Assembly: GCA_965237505.1 (NCBI GenBank)
Contig: CBDEFR010000009.1
Coordinates: 1,928,164-1,992,163 of the forward strand
DNA length: 64,000 nt
Direction: 5' to 3'
Source of the DNA: NVTR01 sp965237505
Lineage (GTDB): Bacteria > Pseudomonadota > Alphaproteobacteria > Rhodobacterales > Rhodobacteraceae
The position numbers and the translations under genes are program-made. Positions within the stretch are counted from its first letter, which is position 1, and every line of letters begins with the position of its first letter. Shown here piece after piece: positions 10,067-19,028 of the stretch. The notes under the pieces are model-generated. The model saw only the letters and a list, made by a program, of their open reading frames with translations, searched no databases and was not told where the DNA came from.

Positions 10067-10196
10067 AGCGCCTGCTTCACCGATGCTTCTGCCGAAAGGC
10101 AGGCCTTCCCAGGTATCCCTGCAATGCCCTGTCTCCCGTTGCTGAGGATTGCCAATTCGCTTAGCATTGAAAAAATTTGAATGAAGGAGACAGGCA

Positions 10197-11591
10197 ATGG
10201 CGACGAAATCATTTGATATTATTGTAATTGGGGCCGGCCCGGGTGGATATGTGGCCGCGATCCGCGGCGCTCAGCTTGGACTAAACGTTTCGATTGTCGA
10301 AAGGGAGCACTTGGGTGGCATCTGCCTGAACTGGGGCTGTATCCCGACCAAGGCGCTTTTACGTTCTGCCGAGGTCTTCCACTTGATGCAACGCGCCAAG
10401 GATTTTGGCCTGAGAGCCGACAAGATCGACTATGATCTCGATGCCGTCGTCAAGCGCTCACGCAAGGTGGCCGGACAGCTATCCGGCGGCATTGGCCACT
10501 TGATGAAAAAGAACAAGATCACCGTGCTGATGGGGCAGGCGACACTGACTGCGAGTGACAAAGTCAGCGTTAAATCCGACAAATCAGTCGAGGAACTGAC
10601 AGCCAAAGCAATCATTATTGCCACCGGCGCGCGGGCGCGCGAATTGCCGGGTATGCAGGCTGACGGTGATCTGATCTGGACTTACAAACACGCGCTTGAT
10701 CCAGTGCGGATGCCGAAAAAGTTGTTGGTCATCGGTTCCGGCGCCATCGGCATCGAATTTGCCAGTTTCTACAACACGCTTGGCGCCGACACGACGGTGG
10801 TCGAAGTGCTGGACCGGGTCGTGCCGGTCGAGGATGCTGAAATTTCAGCGTTTGCCAAAAAGCAGTTCGTCAAGCAGGGCATGAAGATCATGGCAAATGC
10901 CATGGTCAAAAAGCTCGATCGCGCCAAGGGTAATGTCACGGCGCATATCGAGGTCAAAGGCAAAGTCGAAAAGCACGACTTTGACACGGTGATTTCGGCG
11001 GTCGGCATTGTTGGCAATGTCGAAGGCCTCGGCCTGGAAGCGCTCGGTGTGAAAATCGACCGCACTCATGTGGTGGTGGATGAATATTGCCGCACCGCGG
11101 TCGCGGGACTCTACGCGATCGGCGATGTGGCTGGCGCGCCCTGGCTTGCCCACAAGGCCAGCCACGAAGGTGTCATGGTTGCCGAAATGATCGCCGACCA
11201 GCACCCGCACCCGGTGCGACCGGAAAGCATCGCCGGCTGCACTTATTGTGCGCCACAGATCGCGTCCGTTGGCTATTCCGAGGCCCGCGCCAAGGAGCTT
11301 GGCTACAAGACCAAAGTCGGCCGCTTCCCGTTCATCGGCAACGGCAAAGCCATCGCACTGGGCGAAGTTGACGGGATGGTCAAAACCGTCTTTGACGCAG
11401 GCACCGGCGAGCTGCTGGGGGCGCATATGATCGGCGCGGAAGTTACCGAGCTTATTCAGGGCTATGTGGTCGGACGGCAACTGGAAACCACCGAAGCGGA
11501 CCTGATGAGCGCCGTGTTCCCGCACCCCACGTTAAGCGAAATGATGCATGAAAGCGTGCTCGATGCCTACGGACGGGTGATCCACATGTGA
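10197..11591 (+). CDS. lpd: dihydrolipoyl dehydrogenase (E3)
   Basis: A 464-residue flavoprotein. FAD-binding G12-x-G14-x-x-G17; redox-active disulfide C43/C48 in GGICLNWGCIPTK; NAD-binding VIGSGAIGIEFASF; second FAD contact AIGDVAGAPWLAHKASHEG; catalytic His-Glu pair in FPHPTLSEMMHESV near the C-terminus. It reoxidises the dihydrolipoyl arm of 2-oxoacid dehydrogenase complexes with NAD+. A clear GAAGGAGA site precedes ATG 10197. No E1/E2 genes lie beside it; the 130-bp upstream gap suggests its own promoter. Confidence 0.95.
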   Translation: MATKSFDIIVIGAGPGGYVAAIRGAQLGLNVSIVEREHLGGICLNWGCIPTKALLRSAEVFHLMQRAKDFGLRADKIDYDLDAVVKRSRKVAGQLSGGIGHLMKKNKITVLMGQATLTASDKVSVKSDKSVEELTAKAIIIATGARARELPGMQADGDLIWTYKHALDPVRMPKKLLVIGSGAIGIEFASFYNTLGADTTVVEVLDRVVPVEDAEISAFAKKQFVKQGMKIMANAMVKKLDRAKGNVTAHIEVKGKVEKHDFDTVISAVGIVGNVEGLGLEALGVKIDRTHVVVDEYCRTAVAGLYAIGDVAGAPWLAHKASHEGVMVAEMIADQHPHPVRPESIAGCTYCAPQIASVGYSEARAKELGYKTKVGRFPFIGNGKAIALGEVDGMVKTVFDAGTGELLGAHMIGAEVTELIQGYVVGRQLETTEADLMSAVFPHPTLSEMMHESVLDAYGRVIHM

Positions 11592-11613
11592 CTCAGCCAC
11601 GGCCCACCTGATC

Positions 11614-11642
11614 TTTCTTCTTTTGCAAAATATCCTCGGGGG
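11614..11642 (-). repeat. dispersed intergenic motif, copy a
   Basis: Read on the minus strand this is CGAGGATATTTTGCAAAAG followed by AAGA. Related sequences lie at 22751-22780 and 31548-31578, always just after the 3' end of a gene. It abuts the hairpin at 11644-11664. Function unknown. Confidence 0.5.
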
Positions 11643-11643
11643 T

Positions 11644-11664
11644 CCGGGGGTGGAAAACCCCCGG
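11644..11664 (+). terminator. GC hairpin downstream of lpd
   Basis: CCGGGGG (11644-11650) pairs with CCCCCGG (11658-11664) around a 7-base loop, about 55 bp after the lpd stop. There is no run of T afterwards, so it is a structural or weak terminator at best. Confidence 0.4.
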
Positions 11665-11784
11665 CGCCGATCGGCCCGCGCCATCGCGGCCGAAATTCGC
11701 GCGTTCTCGTAATGTTCTCAATTTTCAGTTGGAGTCTGCGCTTACATCAACTATCTCTTAACCATTGGCACCAAAAGGGCGAGC

Positions 11785-14649
11785 ATGGCCGATCTGAAAT
11801 TCATCGAGGTGCGCGGCGCGCGCGAACATAACCTCAAGAACATCGACGTGGATATTCCGCGCGATCAGTTGGTGGTGATCACCGGCGTATCCGGCTCTGG
11901 CAAGTCCTCCCTGGCTTTTGATACAATCTATGCCGAGGGTCAGCGCCGTTATGTGGAAAGCCTTTCGGCCTACGCGCGGCAGTTTTTGGACATGATGGAA
12001 AAGCCCGACGTGGATCATATCAGCGGTCTATCGCCAGCGATTTCTATCGAACAGCGCACCACATCCAAGAATCCCCGATCGACCGTGGGAACCGTGACCG
12101 AGATTTATGATTATTTGCGCCTGCTGTACGCCCGTGTCGGCACGCCCTATTCGCCTGCTACCGGCAAACCGATCAAGGCTCAGCAGGTTCAGGATATGGT
12201 CGACCGGGTGATGACCATGCCCGAAGGCACGCGCGCATATCTGCTGGCCCCGATTGTGCGCGACCGCAAGGGTGAGTTTCGAAAAGAGTTTCTTGAACTG
12301 CGCAAACAGGGATTTCAGCGCATCAAGGTGGACGGCGAATTTTACGAACTCGAAGACCCGCCGACGCTCAACAAGAAGTTCCGCCATGACATTGACGTGG
12401 TGGTCGACCGCATTGTGGTGCGCAAAGGGCTTGAAACCCGGCTTGCGGACAGCTTGCGCACGGCGCTTGATTTGGCCGACGGCATTGCGATTCTGGAAAC
12501 CGTGCCCGATAACGGCGACGCTGAAGCTGAGCGAATCACATTCTCGGAAAAATTCGCCTGCCCGGTGTCGGGCTTCACGATCCCGGAAATCGAACCGCGG
12601 CTGTTTTCTTTCAACGCACCATTTGGCGCCTGCCCATCCTGTGACGGGTTGGGCGTGGAGTTGTTTTTTGATGAACGTCTCGTGGTTCCCGACCAAACCC
12701 TGAAAATCTATGACGGCGCGCTGGCGCCGTGGCGCAAGGGCAAGTCGCCCTATTTTCTGCAAACAATCGAGTCCATCGCCCGTCATTACAAGTTTGACCG
12801 GACTACCAAATGGATAGATTTACCGGAAGCGGTGCAGCAAATGTTCCTGTATGGTTCGGGCGAGGATGAAATTCAGTTTCGCTATGACGAAGGCGGGCGA
12901 GTCTATCAGGTGACCCGCTGTTTTGAGGGCGTGATCCCCAACATGGAACGCCGCTACCGCGAGACCGACAGCACCTGGATTCGTGAAGAATTCGAGCGTT
13001 ATCAGAACAATAGGCCCTGCGGCGCGTGCGGTGGATATCGATTGCGTCCAGAGGCGCTGGCGGTGAAAATTGCGCAGCTGCATGTCGGCCAATCGGTGCA
13101 GATGTCGATCAACGAGGCCTTTGACTGGTGCAAATCGGTACCGGACCACCTGAGTGCGCAAAACAACGAAATCGGCGCAGCAATCTTAAAGGAAATCCGC
13201 GCGCGCCTTGGGTTTTTGATTAACGTCGGATTGGAGTATCTGACTTTGTCGCGCAATTCCGGAACGTTAAGCGGCGGTGAAAGCCAGCGTATCCGGCTGG
13301 CCAGCCAGATCGGATCGGGCCTGACGGGGGTGCTTTACGTGCTTGATGAGCCCTCGATCGGGCTACATCAGCGTGACAACAACCGCTTGCTTGGCACTCT
13401 GAAAAACCTGCGCGATCAGGGCAACACAGTGATCGTGGTGGAACACGACGAAGAGGCGATCCGCGCGGCTGATTATGTTTTTGACATTGGCCCTGGTGCA
13501 GGTGTGCACGGCGGGTGTGTGGTGTCCAAGGGCCGGCCTGAAGAAATCGCGGCCGATACAAGTTCGATCACCGGGCAGTATCTTAGTGGTGCACGAAAGA
13601 TTGCAGTGCCGTCGCGCAGGCGAAAGGGGAACAAACAAAAGGTCACCGTTTCAAAGGCTACCGGGAATAACTTAAAGAAAATGACAGCTGATTTTCCGTT
13701 GGCTAGTTTCGTTTGCGTTACCGGGGTTTCCGGCGGCGGCAAGTCAACGCTTACGATTGAGACGCTGTTCAAAACCGCGTCGATGCGGCTGAACGGTGCG
13801 CGCCAGAGCCCGGCGCCGTGTGAAACGATCACCGGGCTCGAGCACCTGGACAAAGTGATCGATATCGACCAGCGCCCGATCGGCCGCACCCCGCGGTCAA
13901 ACCCGGCGACCTATACCGGTGCTTTCACGCCGATCCGCGACTGGTTCGCGGGTTTGCCGGAATCCAGAACCCGCGGCTATAAGCCGGGGCGGTTTTCGTT
14001 CAACGTCAAAGGTGGCCGATGCGAGGCCTGCAAGGGCGATGGCCTGATCAAGATCGAGATGCATTTCCTGCCCGATGTTTATGTCACCTGCGAAACCTGC
14101 CGCGGTCGGCGCTACAATCGCGAGACTTTGGAAATAAAGTTTAAAGGCAAGAGTATAGCCGACATTCTTGATATGAATGTCGAGGATGCGCAGATATTTT
14201 TCAAAGCCGTGCCCAGCATTCGCGAAAAGATGGGCGCACTGGTGCGCGTGGGCTTGGGCTATATCAGGGTCGGGCAACAGGCCACGACGCTGTCGGGTGG
14301 TGAAGCGCAGCGGGTGAAACTTTCGAAAGAACTGGCGCGCCGTTCAACCGGCCGCACGCTCTATATTCTGGACGAACCGACCACCGGTCTGCACTTTGAT
14401 GACGTGCGCAAGTTGTTGGAAGTGCTGCATGAACTAGTCGATCAGGGCAACACGGTGATTGTCATTGAGCACAATCTGGATGTCGTAAAAACCGCCGACT
14501 GGATTATCGACATTGGCCCGGAAGGCGGTGACGGCGGTGGCGAGATCACCGCAACCGGGACCCCTGAACAGGTGGCCGAAGCCGCTAACAGCCACACTGG
14601 GCGTTATCTTAAGAATATGCTGGCGTCGCGCCGGGTTGCGGCGGAATAA
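11785..14649 (+). CDS. uvrA: excinuclease ABC subunit A
   Basis: A 954-residue damage-recognition ATPase of nucleotide excision repair, partner of UvrB. Both ABC halves are complete: Walker A with K40 (GVSGSGKSSLAF), first signature NSGTLSGGESQR, Walker B YVLDEPSIGLHQRD; then GVSGGGKSTLTIE, ATTLSGGEAQR and YILDEPTTGLHFDD. Zinc-binding cysteines are seen in CPVSGF…CPSCDG and in CEACKGDG…CETCRGRR. ATG 11785 follows GGGCGAGC. The gene is transcribed alone; IS debris begins about 150 bp downstream. Fully open over 2.9 kb, which matters for the frameshift pattern elsewhere. Confidence 0.97.
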   Translation: MADLKFIEVRGAREHNLKNIDVDIPRDQLVVITGVSGSGKSSLAFDTIYAEGQRRYVESLSAYARQFLDMMEKPDVDHISGLSPAISIEQRTTSKNPRSTVGTVTEIYDYLRLLYARVGTPYSPATGKPIKAQQVQDMVDRVMTMPEGTRAYLLAPIVRDRKGEFRKEFLELRKQGFQRIKVDGEFYELEDPPTLNKKFRHDIDVVVDRIVVRKGLETRLADSLRTALDLADGIAILETVPDNGDAEAERITFSEKFACPVSGFTIPEIEPRLFSFNAPFGACPSCDGLGVELFFDERLVVPDQTLKIYDGALAPWRKGKSPYFLQTIESIARHYKFDRTTKWIDLPEAVQQMFLYGSGEDEIQFRYDEGGRVYQVTRCFEGVIPNMERRYRETDSTWIREEFERYQNNRPCGACGGYRLRPEALAVKIAQLHVGQSVQMSINEAFDWCKSVPDHLSAQNNEIGAAILKEIRARLGFLINVGLEYLTLSRNSGTLSGGESQRIRLASQIGSGLTGVLYVLDEPSIGLHQRDNNRLLGTLKNLRDQGNTVIVVEHDEEAIRAADYVFDIGPGAGVHGGCVVSKGRPEEIAADTSSITGQYLSGARKIAVPSRRRKGNKQKVTVSKATGNNLKKMTADFPLASFVCVTGVSGGGKSTLTIETLFKTASMRLNGARQSPAPCETITGLEHLDKVIDIDQRPIGRTPRSNPATYTGAFTPIRDWFAGLPESRTRGYKPGRFSFNVKGGRCEACKGDGLIKIEMHFLPDVYVTCETCRGRRYNRETLEIKFKGKSIADILDMNVEDAQIFFKAVPSIREKMGALVRVGLGYIRVGQQATTLSGGEAQRVKLSKELARRSTGRTLYILDEPTTGLHFDDVRKLLEVLHELVDQGNTVIVIEHNLDVVKTADWIIDIGPEGGDGGGEITATGTPEQVAEAANSHTGRYLKNMLASRRVAAE

Positions 14650-14796
14650 GCTAGTTCAGAACCCGACCGATTGCATCAAAAAGATTTATTATTTCAAATG
14701 TTTCCTTGTTAACCTTAATGAAATTATCGCCGATCTGAACATATGCTTCGCCTCTGCGCAGCGATGGCAGGCCGAAACCGAACGGATTTACTACAT

Positions 14797-16006
14797 GAGA
14801 CCTCAGCATAAGGCCTCTTTTCCAGCTCGATATTACGAGTTCGGGATGGATTTCCAGTAAAATCGGATATTTGCGACTTTGAGGGTTGGATATGGTCAAT
14901 TTGACGTAGTTTTATGTCCCATTTCCAGGTTTTGGCCGCACTTATCCAGCGCAACTCTGGTCGGGCAATCCGTAGAGTGTCAAGAATTTGGCCCCTTTGC
15001 GAACGTTATGAGCGATGGCTGCAATACCGTAGGCAGTCATATTCCTGGCCAACCCCATAAATCGTGTTCGGGCTAAGCCATAACGGCTTTTGTAAGTGGC
15101 AAAGGGCCGCTCGCCACCAGCACGAATAACAGCAATCTCATCATTGCGATTACGGTCATCATCCGACAGAGGTTTGTTACGGTAACCTTTGCGTTGCACC
15201 TGATCTGCAATGCCAAAACGTTTCAGTTTGTCACGCGTCTCCCGGGAACTGTAAGCCGCATCCGCGTAAAGGGCACTCTCATCGCCCAATAAAAGCGTAT
15301 CGCGTTCGACGCTGTCATGCACATTACCCGCAGTGACTGTCTGGCGTTGAATGAAGCCGTCCTCATCCACACCCGTATGAACCGAGTATCCATAGGTGGA
15401 TTTTAGATTACCACGGCTGTCTTTCCTGACATGCCAGCCCGCGTCCTTATCGCGCTTTGGCTGACCATCTTTACCTTTGCTCGAGCCAGATTGTGCAGCC
15501 TCAACGGGGGTGGCATCAATGATGTTGATACGCCCTTCCGTCAGAATAATGTTCTTGGCCTCAAGCTGGCGGTTGATCTCCCCCAAGAGACGCTCCCACA
15601 GATCATGTTCAACCAGTTGATTGCGGAACCGCCCCAGCGTTGACGCCTCCGGGACATCGCCGCCCAGTTCAAGGTGGCAAAATTTACGAAACAGCAGATC
15701 ACGATAAAGGCATTGCGACAGCTCAACATCCGATAATCGATACCACACCCCCAACAGCAAACCGCGAAACAAGGTCAAAAGTGGATAGCTTGGACGGCCT
15801 GTTTTTGAGGCATAAATCGACGACAAAATTGGTTCGACCTTCGACCAATCCAGAACCGCTTCTGTGGCGTCAAGTGCATGAAGGGCGGGATGATCAAGCT
15901 CAGTGCTGGAAACGAAAAGTTCGGGTTGGGTGATGAATGGTTTTTGCATAACCGAACCTAACAAATATTCTTGCCTTTGGGAATCCTCAAGTTATGCTGA
16001 GGTCTC
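14797..16006 (-). mobile_element. IS5 family element (type b), copy 2, complete
   Basis: 1210 bp. Inverted ends GAGACCTCAGCATAA (from 14797) and its complement (ending 16006). Flanked by the direct repeat TACAT at 14792-14796 and 16007-16011. The transposase is intact. Confidence 0.9.
14942..15949 (-). CDS. IS5 family transposase, intact
   Basis: 335 residues starting at ATG 15949 (MQKPFITQPELFVSS); the frame is open slightly upstream with a TTG but no better start. DDE residues: Asp in IINIIDATPVEAA, Asp in ALYADAAYSSRETRD, Glu in GGERPFATYKSRYGLARTR with the basic helix usual for the family. The basic linker GSSKGKDGQPKRDKDAGWH precedes the catalytic core beta strands. It is intact and is the probable source of the damaged copy at 2491-3494. 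Confidence 0.9.
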   Translation of the reverse strand: MQKPFITQPELFVSSTELDHPALHALDATEAVLDWSKVEPILSSIYASKTGRPSYPLLTLFRGLLLGVWYRLSDVELSQCLYRDLLFRKFCHLELGGDVPEASTLGRFRNQLVEHDLWERLLGEINRQLEAKNIILTEGRINIIDATPVEAAQSGSSKGKDGQPKRDKDAGWHVRKDSRGNLKSTYGYSVHTGVDEDGFIQRQTVTAGNVHDSVERDTLLLGDESALYADAAYSSRETRDKLKRFGIADQVQRKGYRNKPLSDDDRNRNDEIAVIRAGGERPFATYKSRYGLARTRFMGLARNMTAYGIAAIAHNVRKGAKFLTLYGLPDQSCAG

Positions 16007-16262
16007 TACATAGATATAATCGCCCTTCGGCAGGAAACCGCCGCGGTGGTAACCGGCAAGCCCAGGCGGCACGCAGGGCGGGTTCTTTTTCGCCAGACCC
16101 GGCGGGCAGTGGCGTTGAATGGATTGGGTTTGAAACCCTTGGCATTTGCGAGTGGCGCGACCATGGCGGCGGCAAGAATCAGCGGAAGAAGTTTCATTGT
16201 GGATCAGTCCATTGTGGTTAAGTTTAAGGTTTTCAGTACGTAAGTCGGCATCGTTCATCAGA

Positions 16263-17042
16263 TCATGCGTCCAGTTCCACCCAAACGGGCACGTGATCGG
16301 ATGGCCTTTCATAGCCGCGAATCTGGGCATCAATTTGGCAATCTGTTAATAAGTCTGCACATTGCGGGGTCAACAGGAAATGGTCAATTCGGATGCCGTC
16401 GTTGCGTTGCCAGGCACCGGACTGAAAATCCCAAAAGCTGTAATGCTCACCACCTTGGGTGCGGGCGCGGAAGGCTTCGGTGAATCCAAGGTTCAGAATC
16501 CGTCGAAAGGCGGCGCGGCTTGCGGGCAGGGCAAGCGCGTCCTTTTGCCAGGCTTCGGGGCGCGCGGCGTCGATATCCTGAGGGATTATATTGTAATCCC
16601 CAGCCATTAGCGCCGGTTCCTCATCGCTTAACAAATCCTTAGCGCGCGCAAATAACCGTTCCATCCAGGCCAGTTTATAGTCGTATTTCGGCCCCGGAAC
16701 CGGGTTACCGTTTGGCAGATACAGGCCGCAGACGCGCACCGGTTTTTCGCCGATCACCGTTGCTTCGATCCAGCGGGCCTGTTCGTCGCTGTCGTCACCG
16801 GGCAGGCCCCGAACCACATTTTCCAGCGGAGTTTTCGACAGGATCGCCACGCCGTTGAACGACTTTTGTCCATGAGTTTCAAGGTTGTAGCCGCGATCTT
16901 CAAACATGGCGCGCGGAAAGTTCTCGTCGATCGACTTGATCTCTTGCAACAGCACGACGTCTGGTTTGGCCTCGTCTAACCAGGCCGGAAGCGCCTGGGC
17001 GCGGGCTTTGATGCCGTTTATGTTGAAAGTGGCGACTTTCAT
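16263..17042 (-). CDS. xthA: exodeoxyribonuclease III / AP endonuclease
   Basis: A 259-residue enzyme of base excision repair that removes 3' blocking groups and cuts at abasic sites. Family motifs in order: FNINGIKARAQALPAWL, LLQEIK (metal-binding Glu), GLYLPNG, GDYNIIPQDID, RIDHFLL and RPSDHVPVW (catalytic Asp-His). ATG at 17042. It is transcribed away from the GIN-domain gene; their shared upstream region carries three CTTTAAAG palindromes. The gene is intact. Confidence 0.94.
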   Translation of the reverse strand: MKVATFNINGIKARAQALPAWLDEAKPDVVLLQEIKSIDENFPRAMFEDRGYNLETHGQKSFNGVAILSKTPLENVVRGLPGDDSDEQARWIEATVIGEKPVRVCGLYLPNGNPVPGPKYDYKLAWMERLFARAKDLLSDEEPALMAGDYNIIPQDIDAARPEAWQKDALALPASRAAFRRILNLGFTEAFRARTQGGEHYSFWDFQSGAWQRNDGIRIDHFLLTPQCADLLTDCQIDAQIRGYERPSDHVPVWVELDA

Positions 17043-17060
17043 GGGGTTCCAGGGTGCGAA

Positions 17061-17109
17061 CTTTAAAGACTTTAAAGTTTTTTAGCCCCCTACTTGCAAG
17101 TCTTTAAAG
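17061..17109. promoter_or_regulatory. three CTTTAAAG palindromes between xthA and the GIN gene
   Basis: The 8-bp palindrome CTTTAAAG occurs at 17061-17068, 17070-17077 and 17102-17109, the last two followed by T-runs. Start-to-start spacings are 9 and 32 bp, close to one and three DNA turns. They lie 19-67 bp upstream of the xthA start in a divergent region, a position suited to an operator or an AT-rich promoter core. No known regulator is assigned. Confidence 0.35.
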
Positions 17110-17222
17110 TTTTTGCGAGCCCGATTTGCAATTTTTCGCGGTAAGCACCTTGTATGTTAATCGCATTTACATATCTGTGGCTGACAGGCCAAAGAGCCTG
17201 CTATTTTGATAAGGGTGGAAAA

Positions 17223-17995
17223 ATGAAAATCTCGCAAGTGACGACCGCAGCATATCTGGCCGGCGCGACGACCTTGGCGGTGTCGCTGCCGGCGTTTGCT
17301 GAGCAGCGCAGCTACGATCTTAGCGGTTTTAATGGCGTCGCGATCTCGTCGGGCCTATCCGCCGAGGTCGAGATTGGTCCTCAGTTTACGGTAACGGCCG
17401 AGGCCAGCAGCCGGCGAACCCTGAACCGGCTGGATATCCGGGTGCGGGGCGACACGCTGATAGTGGAGCGTGACAGCAGCTGGCTGGATTTTTCACTGTT
17501 TTCGGCGCGCCGTGACGCAACGATCAGAATCACCTTGCCGGACTTGAAATTAATCCGCGCAGTGCGGGATCGGACGTTTATGTGTTCGGGACATATGGCG
17601 ACAGCCTGCGTGCCGAAGTCAGCAGCGGCGCTGATCTGGACCTTGACAATGTAAGCGGCAAAAACCTGCGCTTTGAGGCGTCATCCGGGTCTGACCTGCG
17701 CGCCGAAGGTGAGTGTGAGTCGCTGCACGCAACAGCGTCATCCGGGTCTGACCTGCGCGCCGAAGGTGAGTGTGAGTCGCTGCACGCAACAGCGTCAAGC
17801 GGGTCCAACATTCGGGTCGACGCACTGGTGTGCACAGAGATTGAGGCGCGCGCATCCAGCGGCAGCGACATCAGTGCGCACGCCACCGAAGCGGCGACCG
17901 CGCGGGCATCAAGCGGTGGCGATGTGCGGATATCGGGCGACCCAAGTATCGTTGAGAAATCTGAAAGCAGCGGTGGCGACGTGCATTTGAATTGA
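17223..17995 (+). pseudogene. GIN-domain (DUF2807) exported protein, frameshifted
   Basis: It starts at ATG 17223 after AAGGGTGG, with a signal peptide ending LPAFA-EQ. The following YDLSGFNGVAISSGLSAEVE and VRGDTLIVERD are typical of the head GIN (DUF2807) beta-helix fold. Near 17561 one base is missing, so the frame LPDLKLIRA ends early at 17654. The protein continues in the next frame as GSDVYVFGTYGDSLRAEVSS… to 17995, with the repeating S-S-G-x-D turns of the beta-helix. It contains a perfect 57-bp tandem duplication. Family function is unclear (putative surface or adhesin-like). A compensating mechanism such as slippage is possible but there is no long homopolymer at the shift. Confidence 0.75.
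17678..17791 (+). repeat. perfect tandem duplication of 57 bp inside the GIN gene
   Basis: Units 17678-17734 and 17735-17791 are identical; a partial third unit begins at 17792 (GCGTCA). Each unit encodes 19 residues (ASSGSDLRAEGECESLHAT), that is one beta-helix rung pair, and keeps the reading frame. Identity without any silent change implies a very recent duplication. Confidence 0.92.
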
Positions 17996-18087
17996 TCAGC
18001 AGACCAGCGTACAAAAGTTTTCCACGCAAGCGCATTTATTTGGCCAATTCCGGCGATCGCAATGCACTGATATTTTGCGTCGGCAAT

Positions 18088-18921
18088 ATGGACAGATTGA
18101 TGCGCTGTACGACGGAAGAATTGGCACAGATCGAGCGGTTCGAGTCAGTCTATGCGCGATCCCAGGATCCAACGATGCTGGCGATCGAAACACAGGTTTG
18201 CGGCTGTAATTTTGGCGGCAATGGCTGGACCACTAAGACCCAAGCCGACGACCTGATAAAGCATTTGCAACTTCGATCTGGGCAGCGGCTGTTGGACCTT
18301 GGGGCGGGGTCTGGCTGGCCGACGCTGTATTTCGTCATAAACACCGGTTGCGACGCGGTCCTTGTTGATTTGCCCAAGGCCGGTTTGCGCATTGCAGAAG
18401 AACGCGCCGACAAAGAAGGCATTTCTTCAAAAATCAAGACAGTAGCAGCGGATGCGTCGGAATTGCCATTTGATGCTGGGACATTCGATGCGATCAGTCA
18501 CACCGACTTGTTGTGTTGCTTGGAGCGAAAGCGCGCCGTTTTGGCCTGCTGTCGCAAAGTTATTCGGCCCGCTGGCCGTATGGCATTTGTGGCCATCTCA
18601 GTCGCGCAGGGGCTTTCACAAAGCCAGCAGCGGCGCGCGATATTCAACGGGCCGACATTCGTTGAAAGTGACCAGGATTACCCCACGATGCTGGATGAGA
18701 CTGGGTGGTTAATTTCAAAATATTTCGATATTTCCAAAAGTTATGCGAATCTGTTGAGTGCTCAAATACGGGCCGAAACAGACCACGAAGAAGGCTTGGC
18801 CGGCCTTGTCGGTCGCGCTGATTACGAGCAGCGTATCGCGGGTTGGCGCGGTGAATTCGAAGCCGTGCGCGACGGCTTATTGTTGCGCGAACTTTTCGTC
18901 GCCGAGCCGAGCGCAGGGTGA
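18088..18921 (+). CDS. class I SAM-dependent methyltransferase
   Basis: About 277 residues from ATG 18088; ATG 18100 is an alternative, and the longer frame begins with a TTG inside the previous gene's tail and looks non-coding. Motif I (LLDLGAGSGWPTLYF), the acidic end of beta-2 (AVLVDLPKAG), a motif II-like aspartate (VAADASELPF) and DAISHTDLLCCL are those of the Rossmann methyltransferase fold. Substrate unknown. The N-terminal MRCTTEELAQIERFE and several cysteines (VCGCNFGG) are unlike common small-molecule methyltransferases. It is transcribed with the GIN gene but only after a 92-bp gap. Confidence 0.75.
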   Translation: MDRLMRCTTEELAQIERFESVYARSQDPTMLAIETQVCGCNFGGNGWTTKTQADDLIKHLQLRSGQRLLDLGAGSGWPTLYFVINTGCDAVLVDLPKAGLRIAEERADKEGISSKIKTVAADASELPFDAGTFDAISHTDLLCCLERKRAVLACCRKVIRPAGRMAFVAISVAQGLSQSQQRRAIFNGPTFVESDQDYPTMLDETGWLISKYFDISKSYANLLSAQIRAETDHEEGLAGLVGRADYEQRIAGWRGEFEAVRDGLLLRELFVAEPSAG

Positions 18922-19028
18922 GTGCGCTCAGTCGTTTGCGACGAGTTGCCAAGGCTCGGCCTGTTGTTGATTTTTCGGAAATTTTGCGATGGTCTGCGGG
19001 CTGAATTCAGCCCGCTGCACTTAAAGAT

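Larger units (their letters stand above)
14651..16197 (-). pseudogene. small exported protein gene split by an IS5-family element
   Basis: The 5' part (16197-16007) encodes a signal peptide (MKLLPLILAAAMVAPLANA), then KGFKPNPFNA, and in the next frame CPPGLAKKNPPCVPPGLA and GDYIYV. The 3' part (14791-14651) encodes VNPFGFGLPSLRRGEAYVQI… to the stop. Removing the IS and one copy of the 5-bp duplication TACAT joins GDYIYV to VNPFGF in frame. The CPPGLAKKNPPC…PPGLA pattern is that of small RcnB-like periplasmic proteins often mislabelled in Rhodobacterales genomes. A second lesion, one missing base near 16110, puts the signal peptide out of frame with the rest. The gene is therefore doubly dead. 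Confidence 0.72.

Noticed and set aside
10067..10196. tRNA gene in the gap before lpd
   Set aside because: No cloverleaf, T-loop GTTCRA or anticodon arm could be formed; the hairpin-like stretch near 10090 is short.
12028..12786. Long antisense open frame opposite uvrA (252 codons)
   Set aside because: It is a mirror of the codon bias of uvrA; no start signal, no recognisable domain, and uvrA is certain.
17678..17791. Tandem 57-bp repeats considered as a CRISPR array or minisatellite
   Set aside because: There are only two contiguous identical units with no spacers, and they lie in frame inside a coding sequence.
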